Shown one piece after another: positions 40,437 to 49,042 of a DNA stretch of 64,000 bases. Under the pieces are notes generated by a model that did not search any database, was not told the DNA's origin, and saw only the letters and a list, made by a program, of their open reading frames with translations. Location of the stretch: positions 992,001-1,056,000 of the forward strand of contig NZ_CP025612.1 of the NCBI RefSeq assembly GCF_002868735.1, read 5' to 3'. The position numbers were made by a program, and so were the translations under genes. Source of the DNA: Niveispirillum cyanobacteriorum (lineage in GTDB: Bacteria; Pseudomonadota; Alphaproteobacteria; Azospirillales; Azospirillaceae). Positions within the stretch are counted from its first letter, which is position 1. Each line of letters starts with the position of its first letter.

Positions 40437-42653
40437 ATGCGCTTGACCACGGGCCGCCGCGCCCTTCTCACCACCTGCTTGCTGGCCATTACCGTCTCTG
40501 GTGCCCTGGCGCAGCCAATGCCGGGTAGCGTCGGCCATGACCGGCAATTGTTGGTCAACGCCCTGCCGGCCTCAACCAAGCTGACAGTGACAAGCCCTGG
40601 TTTCGGTGAAGGTGGCGACCTGCCCCTGTCCGCCACACAGTACGGGGAGAACCTGTTTCCCGGCCTGAATTGGTCGAAGGGACCAGCCGGAACCCGCTCC
40701 TATATCGTGGTCATGCAAGGGACGCGCGGACAGGAAGGATCAGCCGACGCGGGCACCAGCATCCATCTGACCTTGTACAATATTGCAGCGGACACCCTGT
40801 CCCTGGCCCCAGGCCACCTGACTGCACCAAGGGGGGCCGGTTTTGGCCCCAATGTCCATGGGCCGGTCGCCGGATATGCCGGTCCCCACCCGCATGATAC
40901 GCGCCGCCACGCCTACCATTTCCAGGTCGTGGCGCTGGACACCGTGCTGCCCCTGTCTGGAGAGGTAACTTTCGCCGCCTTGCAGGACGCCATGCGCGGC
41001 CATGTGCTGGCCATCGGCGACTTGGTGGGCTACGCGGCCGGTCCGTCGCAGAAGGCGGGCGTGGCAGCTTCCAATATACCAGTTGCAGTGGAAACAGGTC
41101 GGCTGACCGGCACCGCAGGCCGCAATCCGGAAATCGCTGTCTATCGCGGTATTCCTTATGCGGCACCGCCGGTCGGGGATTTACGCTGGCGGGCACCTGC
41201 TGCTCCACTGGCCTGGGAGGGCGTGCGCAAGGCCGACAGTTTCGGCCCCGCCTGCCCACAGCCGGGCGGTGAAATGGCGGGCGGCCTGCCGCAAAGCGAA
41301 GATTGCCTGACCCTGAATATCTGGACCGGCGCCCAGCCCGGCAGCAAGCAGAAGCGCCCCGTCTATGTCTGGATCTATGGCGGCGGTTTCATCGGCGGGA
41401 CGGGTGCCAATCCGGAATTCGATGGCGAGGGTCTGGCTGCCAAGGGCGTGGTCGTCGTGACCTTCAACTATCGTGTCGGCGTACTGGGCTTTCTGGCCAC
41501 CCCGGAACTGAGCCAGGAGTCTGGACACAACGCCTCGGGCAATTATGGATTGCTGGACGATATCGCCGCCCTGCAATGGGTGAAGCGCAATATCGCCGCT
41601 TTTGGCGGCGACCCGGAACAGGTGACGATCGGCGGCCAATCGGCGGGCGCCGGCTCGGTGGGATTCCTGTCCATGTCACCGTTGGCCACCGACCTGTTCC
41701 GGGCCAGCATCGGACAGAGCCATGCCCGGTATCCACGCGATACAGAGTTGCGTTACCTGTCCGTCTCCTGGCGCACCAAGGATGCGGCGGAGAGGGCGGG
41801 AACTGCCTATATTGCGAAGTATAGCGTGAAATCGTTGGCCGAGCTGCGGCAGTTGCCGTGGCAGACCCTGATCGAAGGCTCCAACACCATTGACGCCAGC
41901 GTAGAGACCGGCAGCGACGGCAAGCCACCGTTGTTCCGCCCCGTGATTGACGGGTGGGTCGTTCCACAATCCTACTGGGACACCTATCAATCGGGCACGC
42001 AGAACAAGGTGAAATATGTTGCTGGCAACAACAAGGACGAGACGGGTGCTGTGCCAGAAACAGCCGTGCCTGCCATCCGGGCCAGCACGACCCCGCCCCG
42101 CCCCGGCATGCCGCAGACCAGTGTGACGCTGGCGCAATACCAGACAGCCGCAAAGCGCAAGTTCGGGCCGCTAGCGGATGAATTCCTGAAACTCTACCCC
42201 GCAACCAATGATGACGAGGCGGCGCGACAGAACAACACCGCCGCGCGCGATAACTCACGTATCTCCACCTGGATGTGGGGCACCTTATGGACCAAGGCCA
42301 ACATGGCCCCCGTCCATACCTATTTCTGGACCCATGCGATCCCCGGCCCGACACAGGCGACCCGCGGTGCCTATCACGGCTCTGAAATTCCTTATGTGTT
42401 CAACAGCCTGGACAAGCTTGACAAGCCCTGGACTGCTGAAGACCGTCGCATTGCGGATATCATGTCATCCTACTGGGCCAACATCATTAAGAAGGGTGAT
42501 CCCAATGCACCTGGTCTGCCGGAATGGCCAGCCTATAGCGCGCAGGTGCCGCAGGTAATGGAGCTCGGAGACAATTTCCGCCCTATCCCGGTTGCAAGCC
42601 CGGAACGAACCGACTTCTGGAAGCGCTTCTACGCCAGTCAACCCGCTTGGTAA
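40437..42653 (+). CDS. fusion of a PEBP/YbhB-like domain with a type B carboxylesterase, exported
   Basis: About 738 aa from the ATG at 40437, preceded by AAGGA at seven bases; the frame is open upstream to 40377, and ATGs at 40419 and 40431 are less well placed. After a signal peptide (LLAITVSGALAQ), roughly residues 35-205 form a phosphatidylethanolamine-binding-protein-like domain (LTVTSPGFGEGGDLPL, HLTLYNIAADT, RRHAYHFQVVALD). The rest is a full type B carboxylesterase: YRGIPYAAPPVGDLRW, SEDCLTLNIW, VYVWIYGGGFIGG, and the nucleophile in TIGGQSAGAGSVGF. I know of no well-described enzyme with this architecture. It probably cleaves carboxylic esters in the periplasm. A bidirectional terminator follows. 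Confidence 0.85.
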   Translation: MRLTTGRRALLTTCLLAITVSGALAQPMPGSVGHDRQLLVNALPASTKLTVTSPGFGEGGDLPLSATQYGENLFPGLNWSKGPAGTRSYIVVMQGTRGQEGSADAGTSIHLTLYNIAADTLSLAPGHLTAPRGAGFGPNVHGPVAGYAGPHPHDTRRHAYHFQVVALDTVLPLSGEVTFAALQDAMRGHVLAIGDLVGYAAGPSQKAGVAASNIPVAVETGRLTGTAGRNPEIAVYRGIPYAAPPVGDLRWRAPAAPLAWEGVRKADSFGPACPQPGGEMAGGLPQSEDCLTLNIWTGAQPGSKQKRPVYVWIYGGGFIGGTGANPEFDGEGLAAKGVVVVTFNYRVGVLGFLATPELSQESGHNASGNYGLLDDIAALQWVKRNIAAFGGDPEQVTIGGQSAGAGSVGFLSMSPLATDLFRASIGQSHARYPRDTELRYLSVSWRTKDAAERAGTAYIAKYSVKSLAELRQLPWQTLIEGSNTIDASVETGSDGKPPLFRPVIDGWVVPQSYWDTYQSGTQNKVKYVAGNNKDETGAVPETAVPAIRASTTPPRPGMPQTSVTLAQYQTAAKRKFGPLADEFLKLYPATNDDEAARQNNTAARDNSRISTWMWGTLWTKANMAPVHTYFWTHAIPGPTQATRGAYHGSEIPYVFNSLDKLDKPWTAEDRRIADIMSSYWANIIKKGDPNAPGLPEWPAYSAQVPQVMELGDNFRPIPVASPERTDFWKRFYASQPAW

Positions 42654-42680
42654 TGCCTCTAATGGCACCAGCAGAAAAAG

Positions 42681-42708
42681 GCCCGCCAACAATCACCTGC
42701 TCGCGGGC
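42681..42708. terminator. bidirectional rho-independent terminator
   Basis: GCCCGC (42681-42686) pairs with GCGGGC (42703-42708). T-rich sequence follows on both strands (CCCATTTTTTT to the right; CCTTTTTCTG on the minus strand). It separates the convergent esterase-fusion and ceramidase-like genes. Confidence 0.75.
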
Positions 42709-42751
42709 TCTCCCATTTTTTTCGGATATGGAGAAAGTATCCGTCTATAGA

Positions 42752-44089
42752 CTATTTGCGTGCGCTGCTCGCCAATCGGTCAATCAGACCCAGGCTTTTG
42801 TCCAGGTAACCAGCCTCCGCACAGCCTGCCTTTGCCCAACTGGCCGTTGCCTCATAGGTGTTCAGCGGGTATGCCGCCTCATCCACGACAAAGCGCATGG
42901 GACCGAAGGTCAGCGCCACCACCCAAGTATTGCTGACCGGTGACAGTTGCGCCAGCTTCGCGCCCAATGCTGGTGTCACGTTGGCGTCCGTCTGGACCAT
43001 GGTGACGTCACCGACCTTCAAGGCGCCCATTGACAGGCTGACAGGGGCGGCATCGGCGGTGGTGAAGCTGCAGGCGGGCAGGCTCGATCCCGGCTCATGT
43101 GCGCACATCTTGCGCAAATTCAGCGGGGTCGTCCGCTTGCCAGGACAGGTCAGCACGTCGCGCTCGCCGCCGATCATGATATCGGACTTGAAGTCGCGGA
43201 TGGCACGGGCTGTCTCAATGACCTCCTCCCCCAACAGGGTACCATAGGCAGACATGATGGCCCGCGGATCGGACTGGCCATAGTAGGGATCGGGATGCGA
43301 TCGATAGAGCGGGGTGCCGGCGGCGCCAATGGTAAACATAGCCACCACCTTCTCACCCAGGCGCCCCTCGATGTAACGGGAAACGGCACCTGGCAGGTCG
43401 CCACTGATCTCTGTCTTGACATTGTCCATCAAGACCGGCTCAACCGCATAATTGATGATGAAGGCCAGCGGCTTGCCTTGCAGATCCTGGAAGGCGATGA
43501 CACCGACCTTGCTGTTGATGGGTTGGGTACGGTCGCGGTCGATACCGTCGATGAACCGGCTCTGGGCCGGGAACCATTCATTGCGGTTAGCTATTAGGTT
43601 CATGTCGCCCCTGCCAACACCGACACGGGCCGGCTGCAATGAGGCTTCCGCCTCCTTAACGGCCTTGTCGGTGGCGGCCTTCACCCGTTCCACCAGCTTG
43701 GTCGATCCTGGAATGATCGACGGCCCGTCATAATCGACACGCATGACGTTATGGGTATGCGACGTGCCCAGCAGGACATTGGACTCGTTGATCCGTGCCG
43801 CCTTGGCGATGTCACGCACCAGGTCGGCCGCGATCGGCGCTGCGATGGTGGGCACGTCCAGGATGACCAAAACGGATCGCGCTGCGCCGTTATCGATCAT
43901 CACCGCACGCGCAAACACCGGATCGTTGATGCTGGTGAACGGCGGGGCCAGCTCGTTGATCGGCGGTGTGATATCGACCTTGGCGCTGCCAACCCGCAGC
44001 CCTGGAGTCTTGGCCAGGGACATAAAGGGGACAGCGGTCAACACCGCCAATGATAGAGCTATGGCGGCCAGTCTGCTTTGCAATGACAT
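42752..44089 (-). CDS. neutral/alkaline ceramidase-like hydrolase, exported
   Basis: 445 aa. A leader (ALSLAVLTAVPFMSLA) precedes the ceramidase-type N-terminal sequence LRVGSAKVDITPP. LLGTSHTHNV holds the zinc-binding histidines of that family, and VITFGAAGTP-like FTIGAAGTPLYRS matches its core. The C-terminal immunoglobulin-like domain of full-length ceramidases (about 650 aa) is absent. Proteins of this short group are secreted and may act on amide or ester bonds other than those of ceramide. It follows TonB receptor 4 with a 66-base gap on the same strand, mirroring the receptor-hydrolase pairing on the other side of the terminator. Confidence 0.78.
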   Translation of the reverse strand: MSLQSRLAAIALSLAVLTAVPFMSLAKTPGLRVGSAKVDITPPINELAPPFTSINDPVFARAVMIDNGAARSVLVILDVPTIAAPIAADLVRDIAKAARINESNVLLGTSHTHNVMRVDYDGPSIIPGSTKLVERVKAATDKAVKEAEASLQPARVGVGRGDMNLIANRNEWFPAQSRFIDGIDRDRTQPINSKVGVIAFQDLQGKPLAFIINYAVEPVLMDNVKTEISGDLPGAVSRYIEGRLGEKVVAMFTIGAAGTPLYRSHPDPYYGQSDPRAIMSAYGTLLGEEVIETARAIRDFKSDIMIGGERDVLTCPGKRTTPLNLRKMCAHEPGSSLPACSFTTADAAPVSLSMGALKVGDVTMVQTDANVTPALGAKLAQLSPVSNTWVVALTFGPMRFVVDEAAYPLNTYEATASWAKAGCAEAGYLDKSLGLIDRLASSARK

Positions 44090-44155
44090 GGGGCATCTCC
44101 CCTTGCTTATATGGAAAGGTCCCGGAACCAGGGTTGGTTCCGGGGCAATGGCCGA

Positions 44156-47005
44156 TCAGAAGCGGTAGCGCACACCGCTGGTGAAATAACGGCCCACAGG
44201 ATCATCGCCGATCACATAGCCGCCATAGAGGCCGGGAGCAGTATTTGACCCAAAGAAGGCTCCGGGTTCCGGTTCCTTATCGAACAGGTTCTGCACATTG
44301 AAGAACAGATCTGCCGTCTGGCCCTCACCAACCTTGATACGGTAGTTCAGGTTCAAGTTGACATAGCCCGCCGCGTCGATCTTCGGCGAATTGAAATATT
44401 CAGCCGGAGCATGCTTCAAGCTGCTGCGCCAACGATAGGACAGGGTCGTCGTCAGATCGTCGATAGGTTCATAAACGGCGGTGGCCGTGAAACGCCATTT
44501 CGGTACCGCCATCTTGTTGCCCGAGGCATAAGCCACACCGGCCATCTCCTCGGTCGGGAAGCCCGGCGTGATATAAGTCATCTTGGGCTGGTAAGTCCCG
44601 AACAGGCGCAGGTTAAGGCTGCGATCATTCACGTCGGTGGCGTAATTGACCTCCAGGTCGGCACCCTTGGTGCGCTGTTCCGCATAGTTCAGCATCTGCT
44701 GACGCCAAGCCGTCACGACATTGGACGCCGCTGTGCTGCTATAGCCATTCGGCCGCACTTGGAAGGAACAGGCCGAAGAAGTGCCGCCGCTGGCGTAGCA
44801 GACGCGCTGTACTGCCTGATCATTGCCCTGGATGGCGGTGATAGCGTCCGTGATCTCAATGTCAAACCAGTCCAGCGCAATGGAGAAATCGTTGTCCGGC
44901 TTGACCACAAAGCCCAGCGTCTTGGTCAATGCCTTTTCGGGCACCAGATCCGGGTTGCCGCCGCGAATGACATCGGCCTCTACCGACAGGCCGGTCAGCA
45001 GATCCAGATAGGTATTGCGCGCAACCGACTGCGGTTCGAACAGGTCGTATAGGGTGGGAGCGCGGATATCACGGGAGATGGTGCCGCGGAAGCGCAGCAC
45101 GTCATTGACCTGCCAATCGCCGCCCACCTTCCAGGTATCGGCCTTGCCAGCCGTTTCATAGACCGTATGACGGGCCGCAAGGTTGAGATTGAGGGCCTTG
45201 GCGAAATCGAGATCCGCCAGCAGAGGCACATTGGCCTCAATGGCCCCCTCACCCACCGTTTCCTCCACCTCGCCCGGGATGCTGGCGATGGGGGAGTTGA
45301 TCCATTCCAGGGTGGCGGCGGTGCAGTTGAACCGGATGCCGGTGCAACTGGCTCGTTCCGTCGGTTCATCACTGGCGGTGTAGGTCAAGCTATTGCGGCG
45401 GAACTCGCCGGACAGGGCGACAGTCACCTCCCCGGCCCAGGTGCTGAACGGGGAACCGCCGACACTGAACATCACATCATCCATGGCATTGACCGCCTCA
45501 AACGAGGTTTGGCCCATGACATAGGCGATGGCAGCGGGATCGGCGTTCCCTTCACCGAACAGGTTCAGCGGGACACAGCCCGGATAGGCCGACGGATTGG
45601 TCAGCGAGACGTTACAGACCGTGCGTCCCGTGGCCGGATCGACCACAGCGTCCAAGGCGGCGGCAAGGCGACCCAGATGGATATTGGCATTCTGCCGGCC
45701 GTACTGTTTGGTCTCCGCCCGCGAATAGCCCACCTTCCAGCTATAATTGTCGCCGAAATCGCCCTCAAGGCCGGAATTGATGAAATATTGCGTGGCCTTG
45801 TTGTCGTTGTTCAGACGGTCGAAGTCCCGCAACATCCGCTGCATACGGAACGTCGTCTGGTTGGCGGCGGCCAATTGCGAGCGGATCGCCGGGTTCAGAA
45901 AAGCATTGTTGGCACTGAACGTATAATTGTTGAGCTGGCTGTACTGGAAGCCGCTGCTGGTCGTGTTCTCCGAGTAAGTGGCCTGGACAAAGCCGTGGAT
46001 GCTGTCTGTGAGGTCATAGTCAAACCGACCATAGGCCTGGTGCATCTCCAGCCCCGCCTTCAGCGAGGCGTCATGGTAGGAACCATCGCCACCGATCTGG
46101 ATGGCGGCATTGCTGGTGGCCGTGCCGTTGACGAATGGCACAAGGGTGCCATTCTCCGCAAAGCGCAGGCCGTTCAGCACACCGCCATTGATACGACCGC
46201 CGAACGTATGCGTGGCAATGGTGGCACCGGCCACCAGATAGTAGGGATCGGTCTGGATGCCCTGGCCCTGCAAGGTCCAGCGATCATCGCCCAACGGCCG
46301 GTCGGTGCGATAGGCCAAGCCATCATCCTTGCGGTACTGATAGCTGAACTGGATATGACCCCGGTCGTTCAGCACCTCCTGGCCATAGGCGATGCCGACA
46401 TCATAGGCATCGGCATCGCCTTTCTCCGACGTACCGAACTGCCCCTGTGCCTTCAATCCATTGAAATTACTGTCCGTCACGAAGTTCACGACACCGGAAA
46501 CGGCATCGGAGCCATAGACGGCCGAAGCACCGCCCGACACGACATCCACACGCTTCAGCAGCAATTGTGGGATCATGTTGGTATCGACCAGCCCATCGGT
46601 CGTTGTCGCCGGAACGCGCATCCCATCAAACAGCACCAGCGTGCGGGTGGGGCCGATATTGCGCAGATTGAGGGCCGCGATATTGTTGTTGCTGCGGTTG
46701 GGCTGCGCCGGGTTGAAAGTCTGTCCGCGCGAGCCGGAGAAGACGGGAAGCTCGTTCAGCGCTTCGAACACCGTGGTCGGCTTGGTGGCCAGGATGTCAT
46801 CGATGGCCACAACGGTCACCGGCGTTGGGCTATTGTCCCCGCTCCGGATAACGCGGGAGCCGGTGACGATGATTTCTTCAAGCTCCTCCATGGCAACAGC
46901 AGGTGCCGCCGCGGTCGGCGAGGTTTGCGCCATCGCCGATGGGCAGTTGGCGAAACCGATAGCACATAGGCTGACTCCCGCAAGAGCCGTCAATTTGAAA
47001 GTCAT
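44156..47005 (-). CDS. TonB-dependent outer-membrane receptor (paralogue 4)
   Basis: About 949 aa from the ATG at 47005, which has GGGGAGA upstream and gives a proper leader (MTFKLTALAGVSLCAIGFA, cleavage near SAMAQ). The frame is open to 47308, but that extension lacks signal-peptide character and would overlap the divergent DUF4440 gene. The plug has LEEIIVTGSRVI, LNLRNIGPTRTLVLFDGMRV and KRVDVVSGGASAVYGSDAVS; the barrel ends RYFTSGVRYRF. It shares the VDPATGRTVCNVSLTNP / CVPLNLFGE block with receptors 1 and 3. It is followed by the ceramidase-like gene. Confidence 0.92.
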   Translation of the reverse strand: MTFKLTALAGVSLCAIGFANCPSAMAQTSPTAAAPAVAMEELEEIIVTGSRVIRSGDNSPTPVTVVAIDDILATKPTTVFEALNELPVFSGSRGQTFNPAQPNRSNNNIAALNLRNIGPTRTLVLFDGMRVPATTTDGLVDTNMIPQLLLKRVDVVSGGASAVYGSDAVSGVVNFVTDSNFNGLKAQGQFGTSEKGDADAYDVGIAYGQEVLNDRGHIQFSYQYRKDDGLAYRTDRPLGDDRWTLQGQGIQTDPYYLVAGATIATHTFGGRINGGVLNGLRFAENGTLVPFVNGTATSNAAIQIGGDGSYHDASLKAGLEMHQAYGRFDYDLTDSIHGFVQATYSENTTSSGFQYSQLNNYTFSANNAFLNPAIRSQLAAANQTTFRMQRMLRDFDRLNNDNKATQYFINSGLEGDFGDNYSWKVGYSRAETKQYGRQNANIHLGRLAAALDAVVDPATGRTVCNVSLTNPSAYPGCVPLNLFGEGNADPAAIAYVMGQTSFEAVNAMDDVMFSVGGSPFSTWAGEVTVALSGEFRRNSLTYTASDEPTERASCTGIRFNCTAATLEWINSPIASIPGEVEETVGEGAIEANVPLLADLDFAKALNLNLAARHTVYETAGKADTWKVGGDWQVNDVLRFRGTISRDIRAPTLYDLFEPQSVARNTYLDLLTGLSVEADVIRGGNPDLVPEKALTKTLGFVVKPDNDFSIALDWFDIEITDAITAIQGNDQAVQRVCYASGGTSSACSFQVRPNGYSSTAASNVVTAWRQQMLNYAEQRTKGADLEVNYATDVNDRSLNLRLFGTYQPKMTYITPGFPTEEMAGVAYASGNKMAVPKWRFTATAVYEPIDDLTTTLSYRWRSSLKHAPAEYFNSPKIDAAGYVNLNLNYRIKVGEGQTADLFFNVQNLFDKEPEPGAFFGSNTAPGLYGGYVIGDDPVGRYFTSGVRYRF

Positions 47006-47160
47006 GAGATCTGTCTCCCCTAGTGAGGCGAGTCCCATGGGCAGGTTCATAACTCTGACTTCTTGACCCAGGGATCGTCCGTGTTTTCGAAACAAGGCCG
47101 GTCTTCCTGTTTCGGCCGTACTTCCGCCGGCCCGGGGAACATGGCGGCAACCGCATACGA

Positions 47161-47176
47161 GGGGGTGATTAGTTCC
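47161..47176 (-). promoter_or_regulatory. candidate shared operator motif upstream of TonB receptor 4
   Basis: Reads GGAACTAATCACCCCC toward the receptor, about 155 bases before its start. The plus-strand sequence also holds GGTGAT and ATCACC as inverted halves (47163-47181), so a dimeric site is possible; it lies in the divergent region shared with the DUF4440 gene. Confidence 0.45.
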
Positions 47177-47294
47177 ATCACCAGGAACATTGGTTTTGTG
47201 AAAATGACGGGCCAGCGACCTTGTCGCAATGCCGATATCTGAGTATTCCATAAACTGAAAATGACTTCGTCCATAACTGATAGGGTAGGAAACC

Positions 47295-47807
47295 ATGCAA
47301 AACTTCACGGATCACAAAAGAGCATCCAAGCATTTGTATCGCAACGGGCGGCATTTTGGTGCATTCATCGTGGCTATTCTCATAGCTGGCCTACTCATGC
47401 CGGCACATGGCCAGGGAACACAGCAATCAGCCATCATGGCGGCGGAAACAGCACGCCTTGACGCGCAGGTCGCACGTGATACGAAGACTGTTGCCAGCCT
47501 GCTTGCCCCCACCGCGACCTATATCCATGCCAATGGTTCTGTTCAGGCCAAGGACGAGTTCCTGGCGGATCTGGAGGCTGGAAAGATCCGGCATCGCGAT
47601 GTTTCGCTGACCGATCGCGTGGTCGAACTGCGCGGTGATGTTGGTATCACTCACGGCAAGATTGACCTGACCGTTGGCGCGGATCGGCGCATCAGCGGCC
47701 GCTATACCGGTGTCTATGCACAGGAGGGAGGGACCTGGAAGCTCCTGTCCTGGCAGACCACCCCGATCCAGCCGGGCACGCCGGAACCAGCAGGAATATC
47801 CCGTTGA
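47295..47807 (+). CDS. exported DUF4440/NTF2-like protein
   Basis: 170 aa. An N-terminal hydrophobic stretch (FGAFIVAILIAGLLMPAHG) acts as signal peptide or anchor. The mature part shows the small cone-fold typical of DUF4440/SnoaL-like proteins: ETARLDAQVARDTKTVASLL, YIHANGSVQAKDEFLADLEA, GRYTGVYAQEGGTWKLLSWQ. Members bind small ligands or act as simple cyclases or isomerases; no catalytic dyad can be assigned here. TAGGGTAGGAAACC precedes the ATG. It diverges from TonB receptor 4 and may share its control. Confidence 0.82.
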   Translation: MQNFTDHKRASKHLYRNGRHFGAFIVAILIAGLLMPAHGQGTQQSAIMAAETARLDAQVARDTKTVASLLAPTATYIHANGSVQAKDEFLADLEAGKIRHRDVSLTDRVVELRGDVGITHGKIDLTVGADRRISGRYTGVYAQEGGTWKLLSWQTTPIQPGTPEPAGISR

Positions 47808-47876
47808 TTACTCAAACAGTACTGCCACGCACTCAAAATGAGTTAACGTCCACGATCGTGGTGGGAATTCAATGAT

Positions 47877-47910
47877 CAGCTTTTGGTGGGGCGTGCCTCA
47901 CCAAAAGCTG
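47877..47910. repeat. 12-bp stem-loop at the left end of IS256 copy 2
   Basis: CAGCTTTTGGTG (47877-47888) pairs perfectly with CACCAAAAGCTG (47899-47910). It lies about 80 bases before the transposase start, at the place of the 5044-5074 stem in copy 1. It could also serve as terminator of the DUF4440 gene. Confidence 0.6.
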
Positions 47911-49042
47911 GTTGCGGCCCTGCAAGGGGGGCATTGGCGGGATCGGCTAGAGTGGAGTTGCGACACTTCCTCAAGCACCAAGGACCCAATCAATGACCGA
48001 TGACAGTATGGCACTGACCGATCTTCTCCAGAAGGCCGGCGGGGGTGATTTTCTGCGTACGCTGCCGGAAACGGTATTGCAGATGTTGATGGAAGCCGAC
48101 ATTGACGGCCATATCGGGGCCGGGCGCTGAACACACGGCTGGGGACGTTTCACCTGCGCATCCCCAAGCTGCGGCAGGGCCGCTATTTCCCGCCCTTTCT
48201 GGAGGCGCGCAAGACCAGCGAGAAGGCACTGGTGGCGGTGATCCAGGAGGCCTGGATCGGCGGCGTCTCCACCCGGCGCGTCGATGATCTAGTGCAGGCC
48301 ATGGGCCTGTCGGGCATATCGAAATCGACCGTATCCACGCTGTGCCGGGACATCGACGAACGGGTCAACGCCTTCCTGGACCACAGGCTGGACGGCGATT
48401 GGTCCCATCTGTGGCAGGACGCCACCTACCTCAAACAGTGCAAGGGCGGACGGATCGTCTCCGTCGCCGCCATAATCGCCGTGGCCGCCAATACCGAGGG
48501 CAAACCTGAAATCATCGGCCTGCATATCGGTCCCTCGGAGGCCGAAATCTTCTGGAGCGATTTCCTGAAGTCTCTCAAGGCCCGCGGCCTGAAGGGCGTG
48601 AAACTGGTCATCTCCGACGCCCATGAAGGACTGACGGCTGCCATCACCCGCGTCATGGGCGCCACCTTGCAGCGCTGCCGCGTCCATTGGATGCGCAATG
48701 CCCTGGCCTATGTCACCAAGGGCTAGAACTCCATGGCCGCCGCCGCCCTGCGTCAGGCCTTTCTCCAGCCCGACGCCGATGACGCCCACAAAACCTTCCG
48801 TCATGTCGCCGACCAGATGCGCGATCGATCACCCAAGCTGGCGGCTTTCATGGATGCCAGCGAGCGTGACGTGCTGGCCTATATGGGCGTTCCCGCCCAG
48901 CACTGCACAAAACTGCATTCAACCAACACGCTGGAACGGCTGAACAAGGAGGTCATATGCCGCGCCGATGTCGTCAGCATCTTTCTAAACGAGGCCGCCA
49001 TCATCAAGCTCGTCGGCGCTATCCTGTTGGAACAGAACGATG

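Noticed and set aside
45167-46969. 600-codon plus-strand open frame
   Set aside because: Antisense shadow of TonB receptor 4, without domain signals or a ribosome site.
47005-47308. N-terminal extension of TonB receptor 4
   Set aside because: The extra 101 codons lack signal-peptide character and would bury the leader sequence that begins at the ATG with a good ribosome site at 47005.
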